Below are positions 33,887 through 43,295 of a stretch of 64,000 nt of DNA, piece after piece (the stretch's first letter is position 1; each line of letters begins with the position of its first letter). Under the pieces are notes generated by a model. That model made no database searches. It had not been told where the DNA came from and was given only the letters and a program-made list of their open reading frames with translations. The position numbers were made by a program, and so were the translations under genes. Source of the stretch: Anaerolineae bacterium. GTDB lineage: Bacteria > Chloroflexota > Anaerolineae > DUEN01. The stretch lies in NCBI GenBank assembly GCA_025060615.1, contig JANXBS010000015.1, forward strand, positions 49,027-113,026. The letters are read 5' to 3'.

Positions 33887-34852
33887 ATGTCGGTGTTTCT
33901 GGCTACGCTGGCTTCCATCCTTTCCGATTCGGCCCCTATTGTCTTCGCTGGGCTAGGGGAGACGCTAAACGAGCGGGCTGGCGTGATCAACCTCTCGGTG
34001 GAGGGGACCATGCTCCTTTCCGCTATGACCGGCTTCGCAGTGGCCTATACCACCGGAAGTCTAGTCTTAGGGTTTGCGGCCGCTGCAGCTGTAGGTGCCT
34101 TAGTGGCGCTCATCGTGGCGTTCGGGAGCATCACGTTAAAGCGCGATCAGGTAGCCATCGGGTTCATCCTGACGCTGATGCTGGGTGAACTGAGCTCGTT
34201 CCTAGGGGTGCCGTTCGTCCGTGTCCCCGGGCCGGCCGTGCAACCGTTGCCCATCCCGGTGCTGAAAGACCTTCCCATCCTTGGCCCGTTGCTCTTCAAT
34301 CAGGACCCTGTGACGTATCTGAGTTTTTCGCTCATCCTCGTCATGTGGTGGTGGTTTTACAAAACCCAACCCGGGTTGAAGCTGCGCGGCGTGGGCGAGC
34401 GGCCGGAGGCAGCTTTTGCACGGGGGGTCAATGTGAAGTTGCAACGTTATCTTTACACCTTGATCGGTGGGGCGCTGATTGGCCTCGGCGGGGCGGCCTA
34501 TTCCCTGCATGTCAAGTTAGGCTGGAGCCACCGCCATACGGCGGGGTTTGGCTGGATCGCGCTGGCGATCGTGATCTTCGGTGGATGGGACCCGCTCAAG
34601 GTCACGCTGGGTGCTTATCTGTTCGGGGGGCTGAGAGCCCTGGCGACCACGCTGCAGGCCCTTGTGCCTGGTCTGCCCGTGCAGGTATTCCCGCTTTTAC
34701 CCTTCCCTTTGATGATCTTGACCCTGATCCTCTTCAACAGCGAGGCGTTGGATCGCGTCTTAAGCCTGTTGCCCCCGCGTTGGCAGCGCGCTCTCATGGG
34801 GATCTTGCGTAGCAATCCTCCAGCTGCGTTGGGCACTCACTTCGAGCCATAA
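33887..34852 (+). CDS. ABC transporter permease, BMP-system subunit 2 (YufQ-type)
   Basis: This protein has about 321 residues and eight to nine membrane segments. ERAGVINLSVEGTMLLSAM is the hallmark of the second permease in BMP-type systems. The ATG chosen follows GGGAGAAAAG; another ATG 18 bases earlier is possible. It is the last gene of the operon. The following 150 bases contain the promoter of lgt. Confidence 0.92.
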   Translation: MSVFLATLASILSDSAPIVFAGLGETLNERAGVINLSVEGTMLLSAMTGFAVAYTTGSLVLGFAAAAAVGALVALIVAFGSITLKRDQVAIGFILTLMLGELSSFLGVPFVRVPGPAVQPLPIPVLKDLPILGPLLFNQDPVTYLSFSLILVMWWWFYKTQPGLKLRGVGERPEAAFARGVNVKLQRYLYTLIGGALIGLGGAAYSLHVKLGWSHRHTAGFGWIALAIVIFGGWDPLKVTLGAYLFGGLRALATTLQALVPGLPVQVFPLLPFPLMILTLILFNSEALDRVLSLLPPRWQRALMGILRSNPPAALGTHFEP

Positions 34853-34947
34853 TGTGGCCTCTCATGGCTTATCTGGAGCACTAGCATCTGGTAGTTCGGC
34901 GCAAAGGAGATTCGACGAGGCTTTTTGAACGTCCTCTTGGCCGCTAT

Positions 34948-34976
34948 TTGGACCTGAACTGTTTCTGAGGTACACT
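34948..34976 (+). promoter_or_regulatory. Promoter of lgt
   Basis: TTGGAC (4 of 6) and TACACT (4 of 6) are 17 bases apart, about 34 bases before the lgt start. Confidence 0.5.
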
Positions 34977-35009
34977 TCGCTCAACCCTTCTAGGAGGTGG
35001 CTTCATCTC

Positions 35010-35819
35010 ATGTTCGGCTTTACTCCACATCCCGTCATCTTGCAGATTGGGCCGTTTACACTTCGCTGGTACGGCCTGTTGATCGTCATCGGCGCTGTTT
35101 TAGCGGCTGCGGCAGCCGCTCGTCTGGCTCGGCGCTGGGGTTATGACCCCGACTATATCTGGAATGCCTTGCTCTGGTGCCTGGGCTTTGGCGTCGTGGG
35201 CGCACGGCTGCAGTTTGTGATCACCTCAGCCCTGGAAAGCCCTGCCATGCTCGATTTTTACCTGAACAATCCCCTCAATATCATCGCTACCTGGCAAGGG
35301 GGATTGGGCATCTACGGCGCGCTCATCGGCGGTCTTCTAGGGCTTGCACTTTACGCTCGCCGCGCCGGCGTGCGCTTTTGGAAGCTGGCAAACTTCGTCT
35401 TCGTCGGCGTCCCGCTGGGCCAGGCTATTGGCCGCTGGGGCAATTTCTTCAATCAGGAGCTTTACGGCGCGCCGACGGATTTGCCTTGGGCGGTTACCAT
35501 TGATCCGCCTCATCGCTTGCCCGGGTACGAGCAGTTCTCAACCTTTCATCCGACGTTTCTGTACGAGTCGCTATGGAATCTGATCGGCTTCGTTCTTTTG
35601 TTCTGGTTGGTCTGGCGTTATGGCGATCAGTTGCTCGACGGGGAAGTGGCTGGGCTATATGCTGTTTGGTATCCGGCTGGTCGTTTCCTGGTCGAATTCG
35701 TCCGTTTAGGCTCCACTTACATCGGCGGGCTCACCCCAGCCCAGTGGGCCTCGTTGCTGATTGTGATCATCGCTGCCGCCATCACCGTGTATCGACGCCG
35801 AGAACGGCCCTCTCTCTAG
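35010..35819 (+). CDS. lgt: Prolipoprotein diacylglyceryl transferase
   Basis: Lgt adds a diacylglyceryl group from phosphatidylglycerol to the lipobox Cys of prolipoproteins in the cytoplasmic membrane. The 269-residue protein has about seven membrane segments. The Lgt signature GQAIGRWGNFFNQELYG is present, along with the RWYGLLIVIG opening with its conserved Tyr and Gly. AGGAGGTGG precedes the ATG. It fits the several lipoproteins predicted in this window. The downstream gene (rfaE2) starts about 180 bases later. Confidence 0.95.
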   Translation: MFGFTPHPVILQIGPFTLRWYGLLIVIGAVLAAAAAARLARRWGYDPDYIWNALLWCLGFGVVGARLQFVITSALESPAMLDFYLNNPLNIIATWQGGLGIYGALIGGLLGLALYARRAGVRFWKLANFVFVGVPLGQAIGRWGNFFNQELYGAPTDLPWAVTIDPPHRLPGYEQFSTFHPTFLYESLWNLIGFVLLFWLVWRYGDQLLDGEVAGLYAVWYPAGRFLVEFVRLGSTYIGGLTPAQWASLLIVIIAAAITVYRRRERPSL

Positions 35820-35998
35820 ATGAGGACTTACAAGGGGAGCGGCCAAAGATCGCACTTCAAAGACCTGCGGCTGGCCATCGCCGGCTCGGATGAGAGCGCC
35901 TAGCATTGGAATGGAAGCTCGACCATAGCCCTTTCATGGTGTGACTTGAGTCGCCGGAGTGAGCAGTCCATCGTTGGAGCGGGACCAGGAGGCTGAAA

Positions 35999-36517
35999 GT
36001 GCCGTTGGTTACCCTGTCGGAGGCAATCCAACAACGAGAGCACTGGCGCCAGGCCAGGCAGGTGGTGGTGCTCACCAATGGATGTTTTGACCTGCTGCAC
36101 GTGGGACATGTGGAGTATCTCACCCGGGCGCGAGCGTTAGGGGATGCGTTGATCGTCGGGGTGAACGACGACGCCAGCGTGCGCCGCTTGAAAGGACCAG
36201 GCCGTCCCCTCGTTCCCGCCGTTGAGCGCGCCACTTTGGTCGCTGCGCTGGCGGCGGTGGACCTAGTAGTTATCTTCGAGGGGGATACCGCCATCGAACT
36301 GGTACAGGGGCTGCGCCCTGACATCTACGCCAAAGGGGGCGATTGGGGGGAGCCTGGTGGCAGGCGGCCACCTGAGTGGGCGGCCGCCCAAGCGGTTGGG
36401 GCAGCGGTGCACTATCTGCCCTATCTGCCCGGTCATTCCACCACCCGACTGATTCAGCACATTCTCGATCAAATGGGCGCTGGTCTGGCCCGAGAGCCCG
36501 GAGGGCTTTCCCGGTGA
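35999..36517 (+). CDS. rfaE2: D-glycero-beta-D-manno-heptose 1-phosphate adenylyltransferase-like (RfaE2)
   Basis: This 172-residue nucleotidyltransferase corresponds to the C-terminal half of HldE. It has LTNGCFDLLHVGHVEYL (the HxGH motif that binds ATP) and PAVERATLVAALAAVD. It makes ADP-heptose in LPS producers; in organisms without LPS it may serve glycan or nucleotide-sugar synthesis. It starts at GTG with AGGAGG upstream, and its stop overlaps the murJ start, so it is coupled. No heptose isomerase or kinase gene is nearby. The substrate assignment is by family only. Confidence 0.88.
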   Translation: MPLVTLSEAIQQREHWRQARQVVVLTNGCFDLLHVGHVEYLTRARALGDALIVGVNDDASVRRLKGPGRPLVPAVERATLVAALAAVDLVVIFEGDTAIELVQGLRPDIYAKGGDWGEPGGRRPPEWAAAQAVGAAVHYLPYLPGHSTTRLIQHILDQMGAGLAREPGGLSR

Positions 36518-38130
36518 GCGAGCTGGCCAGGTCATCTGTTATTGCCTCGCGGCCCACCGCCGGCGAGCTTGCCCGCTCCGCTAGCATATTGGCGCTGGGC
36601 AGCGTGGCCAGCCGAGCGCTAGGTTTGGCGCGGGAGACCCTCATCGCTCATCGGTTTGGGGCGACGGGGCCGGTGAGCGCGTTCCGCCTGGCTAGCCGCG
36701 TGCCAATCATGATCTACGATCTCCTGATCGGAGGCATGTTGAGCGCAGCGCTAGTGCCGGTGCTGAGCGACTACGCTCGCCCTGAGCGTCGTTGCGAGCT
36801 ATGGCCGGCTGCCTCTGCTGTGCTCAGCCTTTTGGGTGCGCTGCTTACCTCACTTGTCATAACGCTGGAGCTCTTCGCTCCGCAGGTGGCTTGGCTGTTG
36901 GGCGGCGGTTTTGATGCTGAGCTGTTGGCCGTCTTGATCCGCTCGTTGCGCATCCTGGTCCCGGCTGTGTTTTTCCTGGGCATGGCCGGCGGGGTCACGT
37001 CCGTCCTCTACGCGCTCCAGCGTTTCACTGCGCCTGCCTTCAGCGGAGTAATGTTCAACCTGGGGATTGTGGTCGCCGTATTGGTGCTAGCCGGACGGCT
37101 AGATGTGTACAGCATCTCAACAGGGGTTTTGCTGGGCTCCCTGGGACAGCTCGCCATTCAGATTCCTGCGCTGCGGGGCGCGCAGCTGCGTTTCGTTCTG
37201 GGCTGGCAGCACCCGGCCGTACAGCGCGTCGTTCGGCTATACTTGCCCATCGCGCTGGGCATGGTGATCAGCCAGATTCAGGTCACGATCGACGGGAATT
37301 TGGCCTCGCGTACCGGGCCACAAAGCGTGGCTTGGATGCAGAACGCGACCACTCTGATTCAGTTTCCTCACGGGCTGGTAGCTGTGGCGATCTCGCTGGC
37401 CTCGCTGCCGTCATTGTCGCAGTTGGCGGCGGCCGCCAACTGGGGAGATTATCGGCGAACGTTAGGACGAGCGTTGCGGTTGCTTGTGTACTTGATCGTG
37501 CCGGCGGCGGTCGGGCTGTGGGTGTTAGCAACTCCGATTGTGCGGTTGATCTTTGAGCATGGCGCCTTTCAGCCCGCAGATACGGCAGCGGTGGTGGCTG
37601 CGCTGCGACTTTACCTGCTGGGTCTGATCTTCGCCGCGGTGGATTGGCCTCTGAATTATGCGTTCTACGCACGTCAAGACACGCTGACGCCGGCGGTCGT
37701 CGGCGTGGTTTCGGTAGGAGTGTACCTAGCCGTAGCGCTAGCGTTGTTGCAACCGATGGGATATCTAGGCCTAGTGCTGGCCGACTCCGCTAAGCATTTC
37801 GCCCATGCGCTAACGATGGGCGTCTTGCTCCGTCGTCAGGTAGGAGGGCTGGATGGAGAAGGCCTTGGGAGGACGGCCTTCCGTTCGGCGATAGCAGCCG
37901 TACTGATGGGGCTTATGGCATGGCAGGTATCCCTGAGGTTAGGGGCATGGTTGCCCGTCGGGACCCTGGTGGGAGAGCTGGCCGTGGTGGTGATCACGGC
38001 TGGGCTGGCGGTGGGCGTGTACGGGCTGGTCACCACGGCTTTGCGTATGGAGGAGGCGCAGTTGGTGTGGGGAGAGATAACTGATCAGTTGACCAAAGCC
38101 TTTCGCTTGGGGACCGGCGGCGATCAATGA
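36514..38130 (+). CDS. murJ: Lipid II flippase MurJ (MviN family)
   Basis: MurJ flips lipid-linked peptidoglycan precursor across the cytoplasmic membrane. The 538-residue protein has about 14 membrane segments and the family opening ASRALGLARETLIAHRFG with downstream FRLASRVP. The start is a GTG overlapping the rfaE2 stop, with GGAGGG upstream. A longer open frame reaching back to 36376 lies inside rfaE2 and is not credible. It supports a peptidoglycan-containing wall. Confidence 0.9.
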   Translation: MSELARSSVIASRPTAGELARSASILALGSVASRALGLARETLIAHRFGATGPVSAFRLASRVPIMIYDLLIGGMLSAALVPVLSDYARPERRCELWPAASAVLSLLGALLTSLVITLELFAPQVAWLLGGGFDAELLAVLIRSLRILVPAVFFLGMAGGVTSVLYALQRFTAPAFSGVMFNLGIVVAVLVLAGRLDVYSISTGVLLGSLGQLAIQIPALRGAQLRFVLGWQHPAVQRVVRLYLPIALGMVISQIQVTIDGNLASRTGPQSVAWMQNATTLIQFPHGLVAVAISLASLPSLSQLAAAANWGDYRRTLGRALRLLVYLIVPAAVGLWVLATPIVRLIFEHGAFQPADTAAVVAALRLYLLGLIFAAVDWPLNYAFYARQDTLTPAVVGVVSVGVYLAVALALLQPMGYLGLVLADSAKHFAHALTMGVLLRRQVGGLDGEGLGRTAFRSAIAAVLMGLMAWQVSLRLGAWLPVGTLVGELAVVVITAGLAVGVYGLVTTALRMEEAQLVWGEITDQLTKAFRLGTGGDQ

Positions 38131-38288
38131 GACGAAGTCGGGGTGGAGGATTACGGTGATCGCCTAATGGAACGCTTATATTCGGAGCGGCGGCTGACCG
38201 CGGCAAGCGCTGTGGTTGATCTGCTGGTCGGCTTTGGTAACCTGTGAAACATTCCAGAATCGTCCAATCCAGCAAGGAGAAAGAGGCT

Positions 38289-38777
38289 ATGCTTAGCAAG
38301 ACCATCCAAGATGCAATGAACGAACAGATCAAGAACGAATTTTACTCGGCATACCTGTATCTCTCGATGGCGGCTTATTACGAGTCGATCAACCTCCGAG
38401 GGTTTGCCCATTGGATGCGGGTGCAGGCCCAGGAGGAGACAGAGCATGCCATGAAATTCTATGATTTCATCTATGATCGCGGTGGGCGCGTCGTCTTGAA
38501 GGCGATTGACCAGCCGCCGGTCGAGTTTCGGTCGCCGTTGCACGCCTTCGAGGAAGCTCTTGCCCACGAACAGAAGGTGACGGGGATGATCCATAACATA
38601 TATACGCTAGCAGTTCAGGAGAAGGACTATGCCAGTCAGAGCTTTCTGAAATGGTTTGTGGATGAGCAAGTGGAAGAGGAACGCAGCGCGGCCCAGATCG
38701 TCGAGACATTGAAGATGATCGGGGATCACCCGGGAGCACTCATTCTATTGGATCGGGAGCTAGGACAGCGTCAGTAG
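38289..38777 (+). CDS. ftn: Ferritin
   Basis: This 162-residue non-heme ferritin stores iron as a 24-mer cage. The ferroxidase residues are visible: Glu in [15 protein letters not shown], Glu and His in [15 protein letters not shown], and further ligands in [19 protein letters not shown] (Glu and Gln). The start chosen has AAGGAGAAAG upstream; an in-frame ATG 15 codons earlier is less likely. It stands alone between murJ and the convergent B12 locus. Confidence 0.93.
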   Translation: MLSKTIQDAMNEQIKNEFYSAYLYLSMAAYYESINLRGFAHWMRVQAQEETEHAMKFYDFIYDRGGRVVLKAIDQPPVEFRSPLHAFEEALAHEQKVTGMIHNIYTLAVQEKDYASQSFLKWFVDEQVEEERSAAQIVETLKMIGDHPGALILLDRELGQRQ

Positions 38778-38920
38778 ACCGTTAGGCTTCTCTACATCGT
38801 CAAATCCTAACATGGAGGGCTCTTCCTGGGCTAACAGAGCTCGCAGCTTGACCAGCAGTTTACGGATGTTCAGGTGGAGATGCCGCTGCCGTACCAGGCA
38901 CGCTAAATAGAAGGCTGAGG

Positions 38921-39940
38921 TCATCGCTGTCGGTCATGAGTCAACCTCTTCACCGCCATTGCGATCGTCACTCCAACTGTGGCTAGGCCGGCCGCCATGC
39001 GCACAAGCCGCCGGCCGGCCGCCAGTGTCTCGGGTGTAATCGCTGCGTCACCGCCGGCCAGCGTATAATGTCCGCGCTTGGTCAGAGTGACCCTTAGTGC
39101 GCCGGCCATCGTCGCCATAGTCTGGCCGGCGTTAGGGCTGGCGGTGTTATGAGCCTGGGAACGGCGGGTGTGCCAGGCGCTGGCCGCAGCTGCCCGGCCC
39201 TCGATCAGCCATGTGGCTGCTGTTAAGAGCCCGGCAGCTAAGCGCGCCGGCAGCCAGTTGAGCGTGTCATCCAGACGTGCCGCTGGCTTGCCTAACCACT
39301 CATGCTCTGGATCGTGGTACCCCCACATGCTGTCAGCCGTCTGTACGAAGCGATAAGCCCAGACCCCCGGCAACCCGCCCATGAGATAGGCGCAGAGAGG
39401 CGCAACGAACGCGTCAGTTAAGTTCTCGGCCACCGACTCGATGGCTGCACCGGCCACCTCCTCCGCGCTCAGGTCAGATGTGTCTCGGCTGACCAGGTGC
39501 CAGCTGAGCAGCCGTCGCGCCTCGAGCAGGTCATTACGGCGCAGCGCGGCCTCCACTTCGGCCGCGGCGCGGTCCAGCCCTCGGCTCGCCAGTGCTAGTT
39601 TGAGCAGCCCAGCCTTAACGAGTAGATGAAACAGCCACGGCAGACGCTGTGCCAAATGCGCTACGCTCCACGCCACGCCTGCGCTTAAGGCCATGCCAAC
39701 CGCTAGCGCTCCCGCGCCCCATGCGAACCGACGCAAGTTAGCCCGTTGTAGGGCATGTAAGGGTGGATGGTCTTCCCCCACTATAGGCGCGCGTTGCTCC
39801 GCCCATGCCAGAAATCGCCCCTGCCACGCAACTGGATGCCAGCGGTTCGAGGGATCACCCAAAATGCGATCGAGGAGGTAGGCCAGGAAAGGCACGCCGA
39901 TGGGATTTATTGCCGAAAGATTCCACTTACAGATGCTCAT
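38921..39940 (-). CDS. cbiB: Adenosylcobinamide-phosphate synthase CbiB/CobD
   Basis: CbiB attaches the aminopropanol(-phosphate) arm to adenosylcobyric acid to give adenosylcobinamide (phosphate). The 339-residue membrane protein has the family opening AYLLDRILGDPSNRWHPVAW, VEAALRRNDLLEARRLLSW and PNAGQTMATMAGAL. Its ATG overlaps the stop of cobA-hemD (ATGA). It is the last gene of the B12 locus. Its substrate comes from cobyric acid synthase, which is not in this window. Confidence 0.93.
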   Translation of the reverse strand: MSICKWNLSAINPIGVPFLAYLLDRILGDPSNRWHPVAWQGRFLAWAEQRAPIVGEDHPPLHALQRANLRRFAWGAGALAVGMALSAGVAWSVAHLAQRLPWLFHLLVKAGLLKLALASRGLDRAAAEVEAALRRNDLLEARRLLSWHLVSRDTSDLSAEEVAGAAIESVAENLTDAFVAPLCAYLMGGLPGVWAYRFVQTADSMWGYHDPEHEWLGKPAARLDDTLNWLPARLAAGLLTAATWLIEGRAAAASAWHTRRSQAHNTASPNAGQTMATMAGALRVTLTKRGHYTLAGGDAAITPETLAAGRRLVRMAAGLATVGVTIAMAVKRLTHDRQR

Positions 39941-41433
39941 CTGCTTCCTTGAAAGTACGAAATCAGGGTGGAGACCAGCTCGGCTGCGGTATAAGTGTCA
40001 GCTGTAATATGGACCGGTATCCCTAACTCACGCGCGGTTTGTGCTGTGATTGGGTCGGTGCAAGCGACGCATGGCCAGGCGCCGAATGGCGGTGGATCGC
40101 CCACGGCTAACCCTAATGCGGCCATGAAGCCACGAACGGTCGAGGAGCTGGTGAACATCAGCACATCGATCTGGCCGGCTGCCAGCATCGCTACGATTTC
40201 GCATCCTCTCGGGTCGTCGCGCCTAGTGATCACGGTATGATAAGCGATAACCTCAGTTACTTGGGCACCTTGACGGCGCAATCCCTCGGCGAGGGCTGGC
40301 CGCGCCAGATCACTGCGCGGTAACAGGATGCGCTGGCCGGCGACCGGACCAAGGCCAGTCATGATCGCTTTAGCCATATACTCTGTCGGGACGAGGTCAG
40401 CGCACAGGCCGCACTTGGCCAGCGCAGCCGCTGTCGCTGGGCCGATGGCACACAGCCGAGCGTTGCCAAAAGCGCGCGCATCACGCCCTAAAGCCCACAG
40501 CCGCGACCATACTGCGCTCACGGCATGAGCGCTAGTGAAGACGATCCAGTCATAAGGTTGTAGCAGCGCGCGATCCAGCGCGGTTGTATCGGCCAGGGGT
40601 CGAATGGTGACCGTGGGAAATTCGATCAGCTCTGCGCCCTCCTCTGCCAAGAGCGCAGCCAGCGTGCTGGCTTGCTCGCGGGCGCGCGTGATAACGATCC
40701 GTTTTCCCCTCAGCGGACGTTGTTCGAACCAGTTGAGGTATTGCCGCAACCTCACGACTGGTCCGACCACCAACAGCACAGGTGGCTCTATATCCCGTCC
40801 CAATTCAACGATCGTGCCCAGGTCGCCTGTCACTGTTCGCTGTCGTGGGGTCGTACCCCATTGGATCAGCGCAGCAGGTGTATCAACAGCGCGTCCCTCT
40901 GCTAGTAACTCCGCAACGATATCCGCCAGATTCTTGCTCCCCATCAGATAGATAATTGTGCTGGCGTGCGCTATAGAGTGGGTTACGTTAGCCACATGCC
41001 CCGTGCGTACGACGAGCGATGAGGCTATGCCACGGTGCGTCAACGGGATCCCTGCATAAGCTGGCACGGCGACAATGCTCGAAACGCCCGGTACGACTTC
41101 GAAGGAGATGCCGGCCTCAACCAGTGCCAAAGCCTCCTCGCCCCCTCGTCCGAATACAAAAGGATCGCCGCCCTTGAGGCGCACCACACATTGGCCCGCA
41201 CGCGCCCTGGCGATCAACAATTGGTTGATCTCTTCTTGTTTTAAGGTGTGGCTGCCTGCCGCCTTCCCAGCGTAGATGCGCTCGGCGTGGTCAGGAGCAT
41301 AATTCAGAAGTTCAGATGGCACCAGGCGATCATATACCACAACGTCAGCTCGGCGCAAACAGGTTATGCCTCGCACGGTGATCAAGCCAGGGTCGCCTGG
41401 TCCGGCACCAACCAGATAGACCTTCCCTTTCAT
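39937..41433 (-). CDS. cobA-hemD: Uroporphyrinogen-III C-methyltransferase / uroporphyrinogen-III synthase fusion
   Basis: This 498-residue bifunctional protein has an N-terminal SUMT domain (about 1-250: YLVGAGPGDPGLITVRG, VVRLKGGDPFVFGRGGEE, GVSSIVAVPAYAGIPLTHRG) that methylates uro'gen III at C2 and C7 to precorrin-2. The C-terminal domain (about 260-490: RIVITRAREQASTLAALL, DWIVFTSAHAV) is HemD, which closes the tetrapyrrole ring. It therefore makes and commits the precursor. I favour the ATG beginning KGKVYLVGAG; the frame is open 19 codons further to a TTG, but homology starts here. It is followed by cbiB in an overlap. Confidence 0.93.
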   Translation of the reverse strand: MKGKVYLVGAGPGDPGLITVRGITCLRRADVVVYDRLVPSELLNYAPDHAERIYAGKAAGSHTLKQEEINQLLIARARAGQCVVRLKGGDPFVFGRGGEEALALVEAGISFEVVPGVSSIVAVPAYAGIPLTHRGIASSLVVRTGHVANVTHSIAHASTIIYLMGSKNLADIVAELLAEGRAVDTPAALIQWGTTPRQRTVTGDLGTIVELGRDIEPPVLLVVGPVVRLRQYLNWFEQRPLRGKRIVITRAREQASTLAALLAEEGAELIEFPTVTIRPLADTTALDRALLQPYDWIVFTSAHAVSAVWSRLWALGRDARAFGNARLCAIGPATAAALAKCGLCADLVPTEYMAKAIMTGLGPVAGQRILLPRSDLARPALAEGLRRQGAQVTEVIAYHTVITRRDDPRGCEIVAMLAAGQIDVLMFTSSSTVRGFMAALGLAVGDPPPFGAWPCVACTDPITAQTARELGIPVHITADTYTAAELVSTLISYFQGSR

Positions 41434-41521
41434 GGTGTTGTGTTTAGAGTCTCCCTGCGTCTTCGGCTCAATCGCATGCGCTTGGTGCAAGGCAAGTCGG
41501 TTGCTACACGTACCGACATGG

Positions 41522-42160
41522 CTATCCTTCCTGAGGTGCCTGACGAATGAACTCCAGAACGAGAGTACGTGCTTCCTGGAGCTGGCCCGTTCTCAGCAGT
41601 GAAAGGGCTGTGTCGATCAATTGCTCCCATCCCGGGCAGGGTGTGTTTTCGTAGCGCTCCCGCGCGCGCCATTGTGGCCTTAGCTCAGCGAATATCTCGG
41701 CGAGTTGTCCATATTCAGGGCCGATCAGCGATTCAAGCAAACGGCGCAGATAACGGGCTAGGGCGGGGCTCGCTCCGGCCGTGCTGATGCCTATGGTCAC
41801 TTTTCCGCGACGGATGACGGCGGGGACATGAAAGTTGGAGAGCTGAGGATCGTCTACGACATTGATTAGGCAGCCTCGCCAGTGAGCCTCCTCTGCGACT
41901 GCGGCATTTACTGCGGCATCATTCGTAGCAGCGATGGCCAGGTGCGCGTCTACTAGGTCGCCAGGTAAGTAATTCCGCAGTTCTGCTTGGATGCGACCGT
42001 CCTGAGCTAGGCGCGCCAATGCAGGGGTTAGGCATGGACTGATCACCTTGACCTCAGCACCTGCTTGCAAAAGGCCTTGGACCTTACGCTCGGCGACCTG
42101 TCCACCACCGATCACCACGGCCACGATGGAACCGGTCAATACAATGGGATAATGGGCCAT
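41522..42160 (-). CDS. Precorrin-2 dehydrogenase / siroheme synthase N-domain (Met8/SirC-like)
   Basis: This 212-residue NAD-dependent enzyme oxidises precorrin-2 to sirohydrochlorin, the substrate for CbiX or for iron insertion. It shows VVIGGGQVAERKVQGLL (NAD site) and the metal/NAD region NVVDDPQLSNFHVPAV with its catalytic Asp, then GKVTIGISTAGASPALARYLR. It lacks the SUMT domain of full CysG, which is supplied by the neighbouring cobA-hemD. AAGGAAGGG precedes the ATG. It lies about 90 bases before cobA-hemD in the same direction. Confidence 0.9.
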   Translation of the reverse strand: MAHYPIVLTGSIVAVVIGGGQVAERKVQGLLQAGAEVKVISPCLTPALARLAQDGRIQAELRNYLPGDLVDAHLAIAATNDAAVNAAVAEEAHWRGCLINVVDDPQLSNFHVPAVIRRGKVTIGISTAGASPALARYLRRLLESLIGPEYGQLAEIFAELRPQWRARERYENTPCPGWEQLIDTALSLLRTGQLQEARTLVLEFIRQAPQEG

Positions 42161-42260
42161 ACCCTTCCTTCAAGGAACTTGTTGCTATCCAAGATCAGCA
42201 ACAAGAACGGATTGCCTCGCTGCAATCCTCCTATGGAGCGAGATGCGGAAACTGTTGTTA

Positions 42261-43295
42261 CTAATTTGAAAACTCCGAAAGGTTAGCGCGACTCAAGAAT
42301 GAAACCACCTCGTATAAACTGTTATGCTCCCGCTCGTGACTTAAGATCCTAGTGACCCAGGTTGGTTTGCTGCCGTTAACATAGACGCGAACTTGAAAGG
42401 GCCGTTGGCTGCTGCCTTCGTGCACGCGGAAGCCTGCTCTTTCCAATGCTCGTTTTGTCCATAACAATGTAATGCCCTCTCCCCATACGCTTATTTCATG
42501 CTTCTGGTCACTATAAACCTTGAAGGCGCCTGTCGTCCGGTCAAACTCCAAGCCTTCGTCGCAGAAGGCTGTTTCGAAGGCGCCATTCAGCACGAGATCT
42601 TCCGGCGCGCCGATCTCAATGGTGCCGCCTGGCCTCATGAGCCAGATCCGATCAGCGCTGCGCAGCGCCAGGTCGAGATCATGGGTGGATAGCAATACAG
42701 CGCGGCCCATAGCGCGCGCCAGATTACGTAGGATGCGCATGACCTCAACGCGCCGAGGCAAATCTAGAAAGGCCGTCGGCTCATCCAGGATCAGGATCGC
42801 GGGCTCCTGAGCCAGAGCGCGAGCGATCATTACTTTCTGCCTTTCTCCATCGCTCAGCTCGCCTACGTTCCGTGACGCGAGTGCACTTGCACCTACCGCA
42901 CGAAGAGCCCATCGGACTACTTCTTCATCGTGCGCTGTCAACCTTCCCATCCAATCGGTGTAGGGATTGCGGCCTAATGCCACCAGCGCGTAGGAAGACA
43001 GGATGCCTGGGTTTACATGGTCTGTCAGCACCATGCCGATCCGTCGGGCCAGTTCACGCGGCCGGAGCGCACGAATGTCGTGCCCATCGATCAGAACACG
43101 GCCAGCGAGCGGCGGCTGCATGCCAGCGAGGGTGCGCAGCAACGTGGACTTGCCCGCGCCGTTGGGACCGATTAGGCACACCAACTCACCCATCTTTAAA
43201 AACAATGAGAGAGACCTGGCTACTACATAATCGCGGCCTCGTGGATGCCTGTATCCAATTGTCAGGTCTTCTGCTACCATGATGGTGTCGTTCAT
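42261..43295 (-). CDS. btuD: FecE/BtuD-type ABC ATPase with C-terminal extension
   Basis: This 344-residue cytoplasmic ATPase has Walker A GPNGAGKSTLLRTLAGM, signature ELSDGERQKVMIARAL and Walker B ILILDEPTAFLDLP. The first 255 residues are the usual length; the remaining 90 or so (about 255-344) form an added domain of unknown function with VRVYVNGSKPTWVTRIL. This fused form is known in importers next to cbiZ. It pairs with the overlapping permease gene. The substrate is inferred to be a corrinoid from the neighbours; ferric chelates are the alternative. Confidence 0.9.
   Translation of the reverse strand: MNDTIMVAEDLTIGYRHPRGRDYVVARSLSLFLKMGELVCLIGPNGAGKSTLLRTLAGMQPPLAGRVLIDGHDIRALRPRELARRIGMVLTDHVNPGILSSYALVALGRNPYTDWMGRLTAHDEEVVRWALRAVGASALASRNVGELSDGERQKVMIARALAQEPAILILDEPTAFLDLPRRVEVMRILRNLARAMGRAVLLSTHDLDLALRSADRIWLMRPGGTIEIGAPEDLVLNGAFETAFCDEGLEFDRTTGAFKVYSDQKHEISVWGEGITLLWTKRALERAGFRVHEGSSQRPFQVRVYVNGSKPTWVTRILSHEREHNSLYEVVSFLSRANLSEFSN

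Noticed and set aside
36376..36513. N-terminal extension of murJ by 46 codons
   Set aside because: It would lie within rfaE2 in another frame, while a GTG with a ribosome site and GTGA overlap gives a normal MurJ start.
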